Positions 34,901-54,480 of a DNA stretch of 64,000 nucleotides are shown one piece after another. Numbering within the stretch: position 1 is the stretch's first letter; every line of letters begins with the position of its first letter. The translations under genes and the position numbers were made by a program. Below the pieces are notes generated by a model. That model saw nothing but the letters and a program-made list of their open reading frames with translations. It did not search any database and was not told where the DNA came from. The stretch comes from Brasenia schreberi (lineage: Eukaryota > Streptophyta > Magnoliopsida > Nymphaeales > Cabombaceae). The stretch is taken from NCBI GenBank assembly GCA_036023115.1, contig JAYKKT010000047.1:2782501-2846500 (forward strand), read 5' to 3'.

Positions 34901-37900
34901 AACAAATTGAGAGTAGCACCAATAGAGGATAAAATGAGAGAAAATCTTTTAAGATGGTATGGACATGTATGTAGAAAGATGACCCAAGGATCTCCCATAA
35001 GCATATATAAAAACTTAGATTGTGAAAATGTTAAAAGAGAAAGAGGACGACCAGAAAAAGTGTTGGAAATAAATAATAAAGAATGATCTAGTTTACGTTG
35101 AGTTAATTGCTAGCATGACACTTGATAGAGCTATGTGAAAACAAAGAATCCATGTAACCGATTCTTTATATCATTCCATTTGAATTTGGAGAGTAAAACG
35201 TGGCACAGTTTAGCTTTCACTTCTTGATTTAAATTCTTTTTTCTCATGAACTTTCATATTTTGTTTTCCTACCAAATTTTGGGATCTTACTTGTAGGACG
35301 TAGTTGCACTTCTACTTACATGGTACAGGAAGCAACCCCTTAGTTTTGTCTGTCAGTTATGAATGTTCCTCACGTTATGGGGTCTGTGATACACTATATT
35401 AATTTTTTATGTGCACTCTACAGTATTTCAATCAATTTGTAGGGTTTTCTTCACTTGGTTAAGCTGTACTGGTTCTTTAGCATCTTTTATTATTGTTCTT
35501 GCAGTGTGATAGTGGAAGCTCTCAAGGTGGATAGTTTGCAGAAACTGTGTTCATCATTAGAGCCTATTCTCCGGAGAGTTGTAAGCTAGATCTCTAAAAT
35601 CATGTTCCTTCTGTTCTCTTGCATATTCTCTGTGAGTTTGTAAATATGTTTCTAAATCTACTGGTTTATTTTTGTTGCCTACGTTTAATACCTCCAGCAA
35701 GTGCAATGGCAAGGTTCTTGTTTGGGTTTTTAAGTTAGGCATGTGTTTTACCGAGTAGAGTTGATCATGTGTAGTAGACTAGAAACGCCTTTGGCAGAGA
35801 AGCAATTTGCATCTGCTTCTGTATCTTAGCAATTAGCATCATTGACATTATTTTTTGATGTTTGCCTTATTAAGGTTCATAAAGGATTCTATTTTTTTAG
35901 TGGTGCAGAGGGTTCTTGGAGATCAGATGTGATGCTTGGTTGTTGTTTCTGTGATGATATGTTTGGTCATGAGCATTCTGCTGCAAGCTTATTCTTGTTC
36001 CGATCCAATCCTTTCTTTCTGTTTTTGAACCAACATCCACGTGTGAACTGTTTTCTTCATTCTTTTTACATAGTTATTTTTGCTTCTTTTATGTTACCTT
36101 CCCAAAATTCATACCAGCTTGAGGGTGTGGTATGTGCTTTATTTTAGTGCTGAAATTTCCATAGAATGAAGCATATCATGCAACCGCAGCTAAAACCTCT
36201 ATGCATTTGTCCCTTTCATGTTGCCCATTTTCAAAACTCAAAGTAACTATTAATTCTGGTTTGTACTCGGTTTTGTTTGTATTTGTAGTTAGGCATTGTG
36301 TAACTGGATTGATGCACCACATCTCTGTGTGTGTGCGCTTGCATGCATGTCCATGTGCCTGCATACGTGTCTATGTCAAAACTTTTTGCTTTAACAACTA
36401 CATGAAATGAACAGAAAGCTTGTGAAGTTGTCTGAGTATCATTATTGTTTCTTTTGCTTTCTTGGCCAGTAATGGCTATAGCGAGCTTTCCCTGAAGGAA
36501 TTTATTTGTTGTTCTTGACATTTACTGGTTTTCTTTTTTCTGTTGTGAGAATCAGCGTAAATTTTCTTCTACATGATGAAGAAATTTATTATCATTGGCA
36601 TGGCTTTTTTTTTGTGGGAACAGGTCAGTGAAGAAGTGGAACGTGCTTTAGCAAAACTTGGCCCTGCCATGATTGGTGCGAGGTGTGTTAGTGCATATTT
36701 TCATTCCCATGTTAAAAACACGAGTTTCTCTTGTCTCCCTGTCTTTCAAATATTTTCTTTTGCATGTCATGGATTAATTGTCACTGCTATGCACTATGAT
36801 ACTTGTATGTGTTGCTAATCTAGATTCTCTTAGAAAACATATATTCATGAATTCATTTTATTGAATAATGAGATAATCCATATACAATCAGCCACAAAAG
36901 GCTTAACAATTATTGAATATAAGGTATGTATTTATAGAGTGGAAAACAAAGAGGAGTGACAGTTAGAAAATGGGTCAATCGGGCCCGACCCTGACCCATG
37001 AGCGTCAGGCCCCCAATGGCTAGTTAAGTAACCATTGGGGGCTGGTTGTGACCAACCCTTCTTTTCCCTCTTCTCCTCTCTTTCCCATTCTCTCTTCTCT
37101 TCTCTTCTCTTCTCTTCTTATCCTCATGTACTCTCTTCTATAAATAGAACAATTGTGGGACATATTTTCAAGCATTTTATCGCTAAATAATATCTTTTTT
37201 TTAATATATTATGCTTTTGTTACATATGTTTTATTATAACATTTTTCTAAGCCTTTTGCGAGTGATATTTTGAGGTGATATTCATTAACCTTTTGTAAGT
37301 TTACCTCTTTAGTTTTTTTTGTTTTCCTTCAAATATTAATAATAAATAGGGATTTAACTTTCGTCTAACACCCTCAAACTAAAAGACAGGAGACCAATTT
37401 ATGAAAAATTATTTATATTTCAAAAAATTATAAGGCTATGTAAGTGGTTCGAAGGTATAACCCTCTATCAATGCTACACTTAAGCAAAAAGAGGAATATG
37501 AAGGAGGTCATGCAACAATCCTATAGGTGCTCATGAATAATGTAAATGAGCATAGTAAAAACACCTTGGCCGATTTCACTAACGTTAAAAAGTATGAGAA
37601 TACTTAAAAAATCTTATGTTCAAAGCGATGTGGCTCATAAGATGACATTAAGAGACAAATTGGTCTCACTTAGACAAAGAGATAAACGAATTTTTTGGCG
37701 AATATTCTAATGTTTGAAACTAATTATATGGTTACAAAAAGAAATATACACAATGTCTTACTGAGACTAAAGATTTCGTATATCATTTGAAGAGATTAAA
37801 TCATTTCTCGTTCATAGAAAATCTTTTCCTATTGTTCATTATATTCGACAAACCTCAATCAATGGAGTATTTATATAATCTTCCTCTTTATCTCAGTTGT

Positions 37901-40900
37901 TCGTATATACTGTTGATTAGGGTGGTGATGTAAATGACAGACATTCTACCATCGATTACTACATATTCCTTGATCACTCTCTTATCTCATGAAAATGCAA
38001 GAAACAACAAAATGTGTCTCTTTCCTCCACCGAAGCTGAGTACCGTACAATGGTCAATACAACTATCGAATTAACTTAACTGCGACGACTACTTAAGGAT
38101 TTTGGCATACAATTGAAAGTTCTTTAAATCATGTTCTGCGATAATAAAAGTGTTAATATTATGTTGAAAGCATATTGAGATGGATTGTCACTACGTTCGT
38201 GAATAGCATCTACAAGACAATTTAATATTACAGTTTGTAGAATCAGAGTATCAACTTTCAAATGTCTTCGCTAAGTCGTTACTTGTTCTTCGATTTCAAT
38301 CTTTAATTGGCAAACTTCAGGTCATGTAGTTGTCAATTTGAGAGAGGGTTGTTAGAAAATGAACTAATCGGGCCCGACCCTGGCCCATCGAGTCATCAGG
38401 CCCCCAATGACTATTTAAGTAACTGTTAGGGGTTGGTTGTGACCAACTCCCGTTTTCCCTCTTCTCCTCTCTCCCCCCTTCAGGTCATGGATTGTACTAT
38501 TTAGAAAATGTACTATCTCTTATAAGTACAATAATTGTGTAACATATTCTTAAGCTTTTTGTGGCTAAATAGTATTCTTTTTTAATATATTGTCTTTGTT
38601 GCATACAGTTTATTATAGCTTTTTTCTAAGGTTTTTGCGAGTAATATTTTGAGGTGATATTCATTAATCTTTCGTTGTCATATTGAAGCATCGTCTTCAT
38701 TACAGTGACAGTGATAGTGGGCAACCAACAGTCGTTGGGGCCCCTTGATGGTCATGGTGCTTGATTACGTGTATGTATACTTTCATAATAAAAAATTACA
38801 GTAAAATACATATATTTTAAAATCCCAACCCTATTACATTTTAACACCTTCTCAAACTTAAGGTGTATATACTAAAAGGTTGTTTCAATTCTTCATGTCT
38901 TAACCTATATTCTTTGTTAATAAAGGAACCAAAAATATTTTCTGAAGCTTAATCGTTGTTTTTGTTCAATACTTTTATATGTGTTTACATGTATTGAAAC
39001 TCATCCTTGTAATCTATCTTAAGACATACCTACAACAAAACTTATAAAAATATATACGAAAAGATTTATAATCAATTTAATATTTTTCAAGAATCTTTTA
39101 ACATAAAAGGTTTGTTTAAAAAACAAGAATTTTTTTAATGCAATTCTTATCACTCGCACAAAATGCTCAAAATACACTAAATAAGGTTAATACCCAAGAC
39201 AAAACTCTTTTTATACATTATTTTCAAATACTTGTATCAAACACAAGGTTATCAAGTCAATAAAAGATCAACAAACGTGATATATAGCCACAACACGAAG
39301 ATCTTAATCACATGAAAATATCACCAATAACATTAAATACCTTAACACAAAGGTTTTAAAAAAAAAAACAACAAAAACAATATATAGCTATAACAGAGAG
39401 ATCTTAATCATATAAAGAGATACAACTTATTATCTAACAAGCAATCTATCCTCGTAAAAAAGAATCAATCAATTGATATGTTAAATATCTTAAACAAATA
39501 TAAATAACTAGAAGGAATACCTGGATTGACTCCGATCTGAATGTCGAATAAGATCCAATCGGGTCTAGATATAGGCTTGAGTCTAGATCCGAGTCCAACA
39601 AAGAACTCATATCTAACACAGAACGGGTTTGGATTCAGGACCGGATCCAGGACCCGACTGTCTATAAAAGCGTCTCTCTATCTTCCTTCCTTATCGCACA
39701 TATCGCATAACCCCACCCGGCCCGTAGCTCTTCGGGTGAGACGACCCTCCTTCACGTTACGATGCCCACGGCGATGGATGGCTCCGGTTCCCGCTCGAGT
39801 TCCTCCCCTTCGCCTCCATTATCTGCGTTGCCGCCTCCGCCGATCTCCTCTACCTCTGGTGCGAGTTGGCCGTTGGCGACTCCTCTTCAACCCCATCATG
39901 CTTAAATACCGGATCATGCCCCAGTTGGATCGGCGCGGTTTCCGCACGAAACCGTCCTATCGAGCGGGAACGATGTCCTGGTGCTGAACGAGCTGGCCGC
40001 GCTCTAGCTCGGTGACGGGACCCTCTGGACGAACTTCTCTTCGTGGTTGTTGTTGAAGCCTCGGAGCCCCATGCTCATCGGATCGACCCATACCCTCTAC
40101 GCGCTCTACGACGTTGGATCTCCGTGGCGGCCGCAGTGGAAGCTTGTTTCTTGCAAATTTGATGAATTGGGTCGCGAGGGGCGAGCTTGGGATCAACTTG
40201 AACAACATCATTGGGGGGAAACCTTTGATATTGTCCATTGGTTGCGGAGGGAAAGGGAAGAGTTGGGCGGTCATCGCCCGACTTCACCCCGGCAGCACGG
40301 ACAATGCCGTTAAGAACCACTGGAATTCCACACTAAAGCGGAAGAGCTCCAACCACCTGGGCCACCGTTGGCTGCTCAAGGTTCGGACCCTGATGTGACG
40401 CCAGCTACTCGAGGCCGTCGACCTCGCCACATCCTAATCATCGGCCAAGGCCTCCATCACTGCCGGCATCTCGTGTCTGCATCCAGCCACCGACAAGCCA
40501 CGACATTTCCCTCAACCGTCACTTAGAGCACCGTCACACTACCGAGCTTTGATACCATGTTAGAAAACAGGTAAACTTCTTGAATTCTTGAATAATGACA
40601 TAATCCATATACAAAAGGGTTAACATATAAATGAATACAAGATAAGTATTTATAGAGTGTAAAAGAGAGAGAGGAGTGAAAGTGATAGCGGGCAGCGAGC
40701 ATCATTCAGCTGCTGGTTGCTGAAGATAGCAGTTGGGAAAAGCCTAACGGTAGTAAAGTAGTCGTTGGGACCCTAGGGGGACCTTGGTGCTTATTAGGTG
40801 CATGTATACTTTAATAATGAGAAAAATACATTAAAATACATAGATAAATATATGTATTTTAACATCCCAACCCTATTACATTTTAACATATTCTATGCAT

Positions 40901-43900
40901 TGTTGTTTCCAATGTTTGTAATTCACAGACATACTCAGGATGTATTTTTTTTACTAGGAGGAAGAGAGTAATTGTGGCTTTTTTAAAATATTACTAATAA
41001 AAGTAAAATTTACTCGCTACCAATTTTACTGTGCTTGAGTGCTTCGTAAGTCTAAGGCTTATTCTTGGATAACTGCATTTTCCTGAACTCACCAGCCTGG
41101 ATGTGACTGTCAAAATGTTTCCACTAGAACAAAATAGTCATGTGCTCCCTTAACTGGTCCTCAGCAGTTGATTGAGAGAAAGAAGTGAAAAAAATCTACA
41201 ATGTAAATTTGATTTTCTTTTTTATCTTATAATTTTCAAGACGAACAATGTTGGTGTGCTGCATAAGCTCACCTGGAAGCTCAAGGAGATTTCTTTGTCA
41301 GTGATTTTATATTTGATATTTTGATTTTCAAGGGGTTATTTCATGGTTACTTTTCAGTGTTAGTTTACTAATAAGTTATAAGCAAGAAAAACAATATTTT
41401 GGATAAAGAAAATAACCCAGAGAGCGTGCATTTTGGCGGAAAAGTAGTCTCTGATGTAGACTTTGCATTTTGTAGACCTTTTCCAACCACTGTATCTTTC
41501 CTTCTTTCATGTCTTGCTACCTTTACTGTTCTAAAAACTGGGAACCCATGTGCATTTGCCTGAACGAAAAATCCATGCAATAATCTGTATAACCTTGTAT
41601 TTACAGGACCTCGCCTAAGCGGATAGAGGGGCCTGATGGAAGAAGTCTGCAGTTGCAATTTCGCACAAGGTTATCTCTTCCGCTTTTCACTGGGGGAAAA
41701 GTTGAGGGAGAGCAAGGTTCTGCAATCCACGTGGTGTTGCTTGATGCTTCAACCAGTCAAGTCTTGACTTCAGGCCACGAGTCTTGTGCAAAATTAGATA
41801 TTGTTGTGCTTGAAGGTGACTTTAACCATGACGAAGAAGATAGCTGGACACAAGAAGATTTTGAAAGTCACGTTGTAAAGGAACGTGAAGGCAAGAGGCC
41901 TCTTTTAACTGGAGATCTGCAGGTGACCTTGAAGGAAGGTGTAGGTACACTTGGTGAGCTGACGTTTACAGATAATTCCAGCTGGATACGAAGCAGGAAG
42001 TTTCGTCTTGGCCTGAAAGTTGCGTCTGGTTACTGTGAGGGAATCCGTGTTCGTGAAGCAAAGACAGAGGCATTTACTGTTAAGGATCACAGAGGAGAAT
42101 GTACGTACTTTATAATGCCTTTGTGTGTGTGTATATAGAATATTTGTTATTGGTTCTTGATAATTGTGGGCGTCCCTTTCTTGTCATAGGCATGAGCTCA
42201 GCCAAAAAATACGTGATTTTAGTTTCAGCTATTCTTTTCTTGAGGTTTCTAGTCATTGCGCTGAAGTTGTTTCCTTTTATCAGTGTATAAGAAGCACTAT
42301 CCACCTGCTCTTAGTGATGAGGTGTGGCGGTTGGAGAAAATCGGGAAAGATGGCTCCTTTCACAAAAGACTGAACAAAGCAGGAATCAATACAGTAGAAA
42401 ATTTTCTAAGGCTTGTTGTCAGGGACTCGCAAAAACTACGCAATGTATTTACCAAACAAAGCCTATTGTTGTTTACAAAACTATCATTTTTATTTTATGA
42501 AATGTTAATGTGCTTCATGTTTGGGTTCACAGATCCTTGGAAGTGGCATGTCCAATAAGATGTGGGAAGTTGCAGTTGACCATGCCAAGACATGTGTACT
42601 TGGTGGAAAGCTTTTTGTTTACTATAATGATGATTCCAGGAACGTTGGTGTGGCATTCAACCATATATATGAGTTATGTGGTCTTATAGCTGGTGACCAG
42701 TATTACCCAGCTGAATCCCTGACTGACAGCCAGAAGGTAGGTTCTCAATGGCAGAACGTTAAATATCATGGGCAGCTTATGGATAGTTTTCAATTTTTGG
42801 CAAAGGGGTACGAATTTGTAGTTTGCATTTTGGCGGTGACCTCTTGATTATATTATGTGGAAAACACAAGTATCACTCACGACAACAGCGTTACTTTCCT
42901 GGCCTATAATTTGAGAAAGGTTTTGAATCTCCAAAAGGCAAGTATTTAGTTAAAAAAGATTTGCTGAGATTTCCATGACGAACAATTTTCTCTTTCATAA
43001 ATTGCTCCAAGAAGCCTTTGGGTCATTCCTAGCGTGCTCTTTGCAAAATCTAATCATAACAAATCACCTATTGGTTTGCTTGACCTTCTCTTAAGAGCTC
43101 AGTTTTTGAAGTTTCTAATTCATGATTGGCACTAGCGTCGAGAGCATGTGGGATGTCACTCATTGCAAGCCGATGCTTAATTTAATTACACATGGTATTC
43201 ATCCTCATTTTGGTGGGAAAGAAGCTTTGTGTGTTGGACATTTTGGATAGTCGTCTATGGAGACTGCAAGTAAATGTTTTCACATGACCCCTGTTTCAAG
43301 TGCTTTATGTTACTACAAAGGGCTTTTTTATACCCATAAAGTGGTTGCTAGTCACGTTCTTTATTTAAAATTTGTGAGCACCCAATAAATGTTTGAATCG
43401 TGAATGACAGGTTTATGTGGACACGTTGGTGAAAAAGGCGTATGATAATTGGATGCAGGTGGTGGAATATGATGGCAAAGCATTGTTAAACTTCAAACAA
43501 AGCAAAAAGATGATTTCTACACGGTCCGACGCTCATGCTTCAAGTTCTGAATATCAGCCACTTGATCAGCAGGCTTTTACCCAAAGAATGCCAGTTACAG
43601 TTACTGCTGAGCAGGCACCAGTGGACCTTAGAATTGCTACAAGAGGTTATCTCTCTCACGCACTCACACACACACACACACACACACACAGACGCACATG
43701 TGGCCAACACAAAAGTAAGTTTTCTACCTGGGTGAACAACTCACTAGTGTGTAGTTGTTTATTCAGCTTGTCTTCTTTGGGATTAACACGTTCTATGTGA
43801 TTCAATGTTTGAGCCTTTCATTAGGCCTCTAACGATTTTGTGCAGATTTTGGACTTACTGGATATGATTTATATTATTTATAGGTGATGCTACTGCATCT

Positions 43901-44476
43901 GGTTATAATGACATTCCGACAGCCCATTATTCAACTGTGAGTCAGCCATTAGTACTTAATGCTCCGATGCAGTTTGAAAACGCGACACATCCTGCTCCAA
44001 ACCAACTCATGAGCTCTCACCAACCACAAGTCAACGGAGCTGATCCAGTCGTAGGTCTGGCTCTGGGACCTCCTCAGACTGATGATTCTGGTTTCCTGTC
44101 GATGGGAACACCTTTGCAAACCACAAGTGTGGACTCACTAGATGACTGGGGTCGACAACGTGACCATGACTTCTTTTCAGAAGAAGAGATCCGGATGAGA
44201 AGCTCGGAGATGCTCGAGAATGAAGACATGCAACAATTGCTTCGTCTCTTTAGCATGGGTGGAGGGACCATGAATATGGCAGATGATGCTTATGGGTATT
44301 CTTCATACGTTCCATCACCATTACCAAACTATGGCTTCAGTGAGGAACGTAGTCGGTCATCAGGGAAAGCTGTCGTTGGGTGGCTCAAGCTGAAAGCAGC
44401 TCTGCGTTGGGGTATTTTTATTAGGAAGATTGCAGCTCAGAAGAGAGCACAGCTTGTTGAATTAGATGAATCATGA
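31990..44476 (+). CDS. CBP60: Calmodulin-binding protein 60 (CBP60) family regulator
   Basis: CBP60 proteins are plant-specific nuclear regulators that bind calmodulin; members such as CBP60g and SARD1 control salicylate and immunity genes. Eight exons with GT-AG borders and consistent phase: 31990-32126, 35505-35580, 36624-36682, 41607-42100, 42284-42444, 42533-42736, 43411-43645 and 43884-44476 (TGA 44474-44476). Together they make 652 aa. The N-terminus is basic (S-M-R-R-E-K-R), then [18 protein letters not shown]. The conserved DNA-binding core spans about residues 105-350 ([32 protein letters not shown]). The C-terminal [17 protein letters not shown] amphipathic helix is the typical calmodulin-binding site of the CBP60a-f type, unlike CBP60g. 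Introns 1 (3.4 kb) and 3 (4.9 kb) are swollen by retroelements, yet the exons are intact. Confidence 0.93.
32900..35165 (+). mobile_element. Decayed RTE LINE, copy 3, inside CBP60 intron 1
   Basis: Similarity to the intact RTE begins near 32900 (the ccggtcccaag leader) and includes the start ATG context at 32989 and the N-terminal duplicated units (to about 33237). It ends at 35165 with the caaagaatccatgtaaccg terminus. An internal deletion of roughly 270 codons joins the endonuclease region to the linker near 33660. Stops and indels abound; the short open piece 34166-34357 is RT motif sequence with H-Q-G-S-T-L-S. It is in the same orientation as CBP60. Confidence 0.88.
36961..38704 (+). mobile_element. 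Decayed Copia-type LTR element nested inside the LTR of the outer element
   Basis: The LTRs are about 36961-37370 and 38350-38704. They share ttagaaaatg, cgggcccgaccctg, caggcccccaatg and the gaggtgatattcattaa block. The flanks gtgac at 36956-36960 and 38705-38709 are an identical 5-bp target duplication lying within outer LTR sequence. The internal part is only about 1 kb, so most of gag-pol is deleted. Confidence 0.8.
37915..38330 (+). pseudogene. Copia RNase H remnant
   Basis: The + strand retains the Copia RNase H order: G-G-D-V-N-D-R, then [10 protein letters not shown] (38025-38050), then [15 protein letters not shown], and a terminal E-Y-Q-L then F-T/A-K-S-L region. Stops and frame changes interrupt it. 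The purine-rich tract gagagagggt just before the 3' LTR acts as polypurine tract in intact relatives. Confidence 0.75.
39690..40240. other. GC-rich segment of unknown origin inside the LTR element
   Basis: This stretch adjoins the MYB fragment and has coding-like composition (ccg/tcc-rich, overlapping open frames such as 39541-39987 and 40047-40313). No frame gives a family I recognise. It may be further captured host sequence, possibly from a different gene than MYB. Confidence 0.4.
40240..40398 (+). pseudogene. Captured R2R3-MYB gene fragment (second half of the R3 repeat)
   Basis: The + strand frame reads [27 protein letters not shown] and then runs to TGA 40396-40398. This matches the third helix region of the R3 repeat of MYB44/MYB73-like factors; G-S-T-D-N replaces the usual G-R-T-D-N. 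The R2 repeat and the start of R3 are absent. It lies inside the outer LTR element, in opposite orientation to it, and is GC-rich compared with the surrounding repeats. It is best read as host DNA captured by the element. Confidence 0.78.
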
Positions 44477-51950
<7,474 letters not shown>

Positions 51951-52324
51951 GAACAACTCCAAAAGAGATGACCAAAGCTTCATCCGGTAACTCCTCCCAG
52001 CTACCAACTTACCATTGGAGCCCTCGTAGTGGCGATAGTATTTGGATTCACGAGAGGCGACAACATAAATCGGTTGACATAGCTTCATTCACTCTCTTGC
52101 AGATAGTATTTGGATGGAAGAATGAAACAAGATTAAGCATGCTTTCATTTCAACTAAAATCTAAAGATCCAAAGCTTTCCAGCAACATCGAACCGTCGTC
52201 TTTACAATTCCGGAAAACTATTCAAGAACCAACGCATCGTTTCCCCCCTACACACAAAGCTAAAACAACTCTTTCACCCAAAGCGCGAAAGATCAGAAAC
52301 CAAAGCCATTACTGCCGGAGCAGG

Positions 52325-53172
52325 CTACTCGATCTTGACATGCACGACGTCGTTCCTCTCTTCTTCCTTCACTTTTGGGACCGTCACCTTCAGCACACCG
52401 TTCCTCATCTCCGCCCTTATCTGGTCCAGTTTGTACAATTTGGGTGGAACGTCGATCCTGCTGCTGTATCTCCTCCCGGATTCTTCGCCATCGGATTCCG
52501 ACGGGGCCTCTCCGCGGATGATGAGCGTGTTCTGCTCTGCGGACACCTTGACATTCTCCTTGTCAAGGCCCGGCATATCAATCCTGAGTCGGAGGGCGTC
52601 TTCGTCCTCACGAACGTCCCAACCCCTCCGGCCACCGCCCGCCAGCCCCCGGCTAGCAGCCAGCACTGGATTCTCCATGAACTGGTCCATGATGTTCAGA
52701 AGGTGGCTCAAGTTCTTCGATGGAAAGAGCGGGTCGAACACATCTGCAGCATAGAAATGGTTCGATGAAACGTCTCAAAGAAAACTGCTAAACCATGACC
52801 TCCCAGACCAAATAACAAATAAAGGATTGCTACGAACGAAGAAACCGGGGAAAACTGGGAAGAAATAAGCGAGATGAGATTGAGGTAAGGCGCGAATACA
52901 CGATAGAAGACCCGGTATAGAAGAAATGCCACAAGTCGGCCACACATTCGAGAAGTGCCACTTAATTAGAGAAACATCAACATACTTAAAACAATACATA
53001 CAGAGAAAAGAGACTCAAGAGAGCTGACAAACGAATGCAGGATGACTGCTAACAGATGGAAAAAACGACACAGTTCTTGCAACAAGATGTCAAGAACGTA
53101 TAATCGAAGAGAAATCCATCTGAAACGGCTATAACAACACTCCCCAGACAGCCAAAACACGTTTCCTGATTC

Positions 53173-53207
<35 letters not shown>

Positions 53208-53535
53208 CATCAAATCGACAAAAGAACACCCACAAAAGCTTGCAAGTAATTCCCAACAAACCAGGCCACAGAAAGTAAAATCAAAAGAAGACCACGTAAT
53301 TAAAAGGCTTTTGAGAAATAAACTGATTACCACTAAAGAAGCTAGGAACGTCTGGGCGACGAGAAGCAGGGGAGACATCCTCCCTTCGATCTATGTCGAG
53401 GCTCCGATCGTCGTCGTAATCGCGCGCCTGGGCTGAGTTGTTGAAGGCGCGGAAGGAACGCGCCGAAAGCGCTCGCGTGACTGAAGGGAGTGTCAGGCGG
53501 GAAGCCCCCCTCTTAAGCGCTAGCATCGCAGCCAT
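52325..53535 (-). CDS. Mitochondrial small heat-shock protein (HSP20/alpha-crystallin family)
   Basis: Small HSPs are ATP-independent chaperones that hold unfolding proteins. Two exons on the - strand, 53331-53535 and 52325-52743, join in phase (S-D-V-F-D across the junction) to give 207 aa. Residues 1 to about 35 are rich in R, S, A and L and lack acidic residues, as in a mitochondrial transit peptide. F-F-S-D-V-F-D-P and M-D-Q-F-M-E-N-P follow, typical of plant mitochondrial HSP23-type proteins. The alpha-crystallin domain occupies about 110-207 with R-I-D-M-P-G-L, the strand with L-I-I-R-G-E, and the hallmark N-G-V-L-K-V-T-V-P-K. The intron position before the V-F-D motif also fits that subfamily. 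The start at 53533-53535 is the only suitable ATG before the transit region. Stop TAG 52325-52327. Confidence 0.93.
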
Positions 53536-53624
53536 TCTCTCCTAGTGGAAGCTAATTCTACAGGATCAATGGAACTCGTCTCTTTCTTCTGAGTAACTGC
53601 GAGACTTGGTGGTCGTGGTGACTC

Positions 53625-53631
53625 TTTATAA
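53625..53631 (-). promoter_or_regulatory. TATA box of the small HSP gene
   Basis: The - strand reads TATAAAG here, about 90 bp before the ATG and about 45 bp from the nearest heat-shock element, a normal arrangement for an HSP core promoter. Confidence 0.7.
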
Positions 53632-53675
53632 TGCAGGCGGTTAGAGGGCAGTGACTCGCGAAGACGATGGTGATG

Positions 53676-53753
53676 GAACGTTCTCGAGAGGATGACGAGA
53701 GAGAGAGAGAGAGAGAGAAAGTTATAGAAGATTCCAGAAGGAGTCTTCTGGAA
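53676..53753 (-). promoter_or_regulatory. Heat-shock elements of the small HSP gene
   Basis: Two clusters of the heat-shock factor site. At 53676-53688, GAAcgTTCtcGAg gives three alternating units. At 53732-53753, TTCcaGAA and TTCtgGAA are separated by six bases and form a larger palindrome (attccagaag ... cttctggaat). A GA microsatellite lies between them. The arrangement predicts strong heat induction by HSF trimers. Confidence 0.8.
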
Positions 53754-53859
53754 TCTGGACGCTCTCTCGCACCCTTTCTTGGCACGTGTGCACTCATATG
53801 CATCGGGAGCTTGATCTATAAGTTGTACATGACATGCTGCCGACGGAGAGTAAGGTAAA

Positions 53860-54480
53860 TTGGGTCAGCGGCTCGGGTTCGGGTCAGTTCATTTTGAGTT
53901 CGTGCCAAAAGTAAGTTAACCCGGACTCGATCAAATTTTCTTCGGTCTGTTGTCTTTAAATCCCACTCTCAACCCGGTCGGATTCTGGACAATTTGACTG
54001 TGACCCCATTGTGTGTATGTATATGTACATATCAAATGAGTATTATTTGGTCATAACCCAATAACCGAATTAAACCGAACCAAAGCTTCTGATTAAGTTT
54101 GATTATCTTACAAATCAGTTCGTTGTTGGTTTTAATTTTAATATAATTTCGATTTGGTTTCAGTTTTCGTGGGTCTAAAACTCTTCCGACATCTAGAAGA
54201 GCGTGAAAAGTGAGACATGCCTTCTATTTCTCAATTCATTCATCCGATCAAAATCGAACAACCAGAAAAAATAAATCATGTCTAAGCTTGAAGACAATAC
54301 AAATACAATGGTTCGATTAGCCGAATAACCGAACTGACAAATATTGGTTTGGTTTAGTTTGGTTTATTTCAAATTTAGGTTCAATTTTGGTTTTGATTTC
54401 CAAGGTAAGCTAATTTTTTTTTATTTTGAGTCAGTTTGATTGGTTAAACAAACTGACCGATGCTCAACCCTATATTTTTG
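53860..54480. repeat. GGTTC/GAACC- and GGTTTGG-rich repeat region
   Basis: The region contains cggctcgggttcgggtcag, aaccgaattaaaccgaacc and tttggtttagtttggttta. It resembles the other GGTTC-rich segments in composition, but unit boundaries are not clear. Confidence 0.4.

Larger units (their letters stand above)
36828..40888 (-). mobile_element. Non-autonomous LTR retrotransposon in CBP60 intron 3, split by a nested insertion
   Basis: The element is on the - strand. Its 5' LTR is 40558-40888 (ends TGTTAAAATG and GTTTTCTAACA as read on -). It is followed at once by the tRNA-Met primer-binding site TGGTATCAAAG (40547-40557). Its 3' LTR lies at 36828-36960 plus 38710-38846, interrupted by another LTR element. 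A purine-rich TTTGAGAAGG tract precedes the 3' LTR. Flanks gattc (36823-36827) and tattc (40889-40893) match at 4 of 5. The 1.7-kb interior (38847-40557) has no recognisable gag or pol. It is AT-rich at first and then abruptly GC-rich at about 39690-40540, where host-gene sequence is carried. Confidence 0.8.

Noticed and set aside
36828..36960. Solo LTR
   Set aside because: It is only half an LTR. The other half lies at 38710-38846 beyond the nested inner element, and the partner LTR with primer-binding site is at 40558-40888.
39541..39987. 148-codon + strand frame, Arg/Pro rich
   Set aside because: Inside the LTR element next to the captured MYB piece. Overlapping frames in GC-rich DNA are expected by chance and no family is recognisable.
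52335..52754. 139-codon open frame on the + strand (and an overlapping longer one at 51968-52768)
   Set aside because: They are the antisense of the small HSP exon 52325-52743, which has strong alpha-crystallin motifs on the - strand. The + frames show no recognisable domain.
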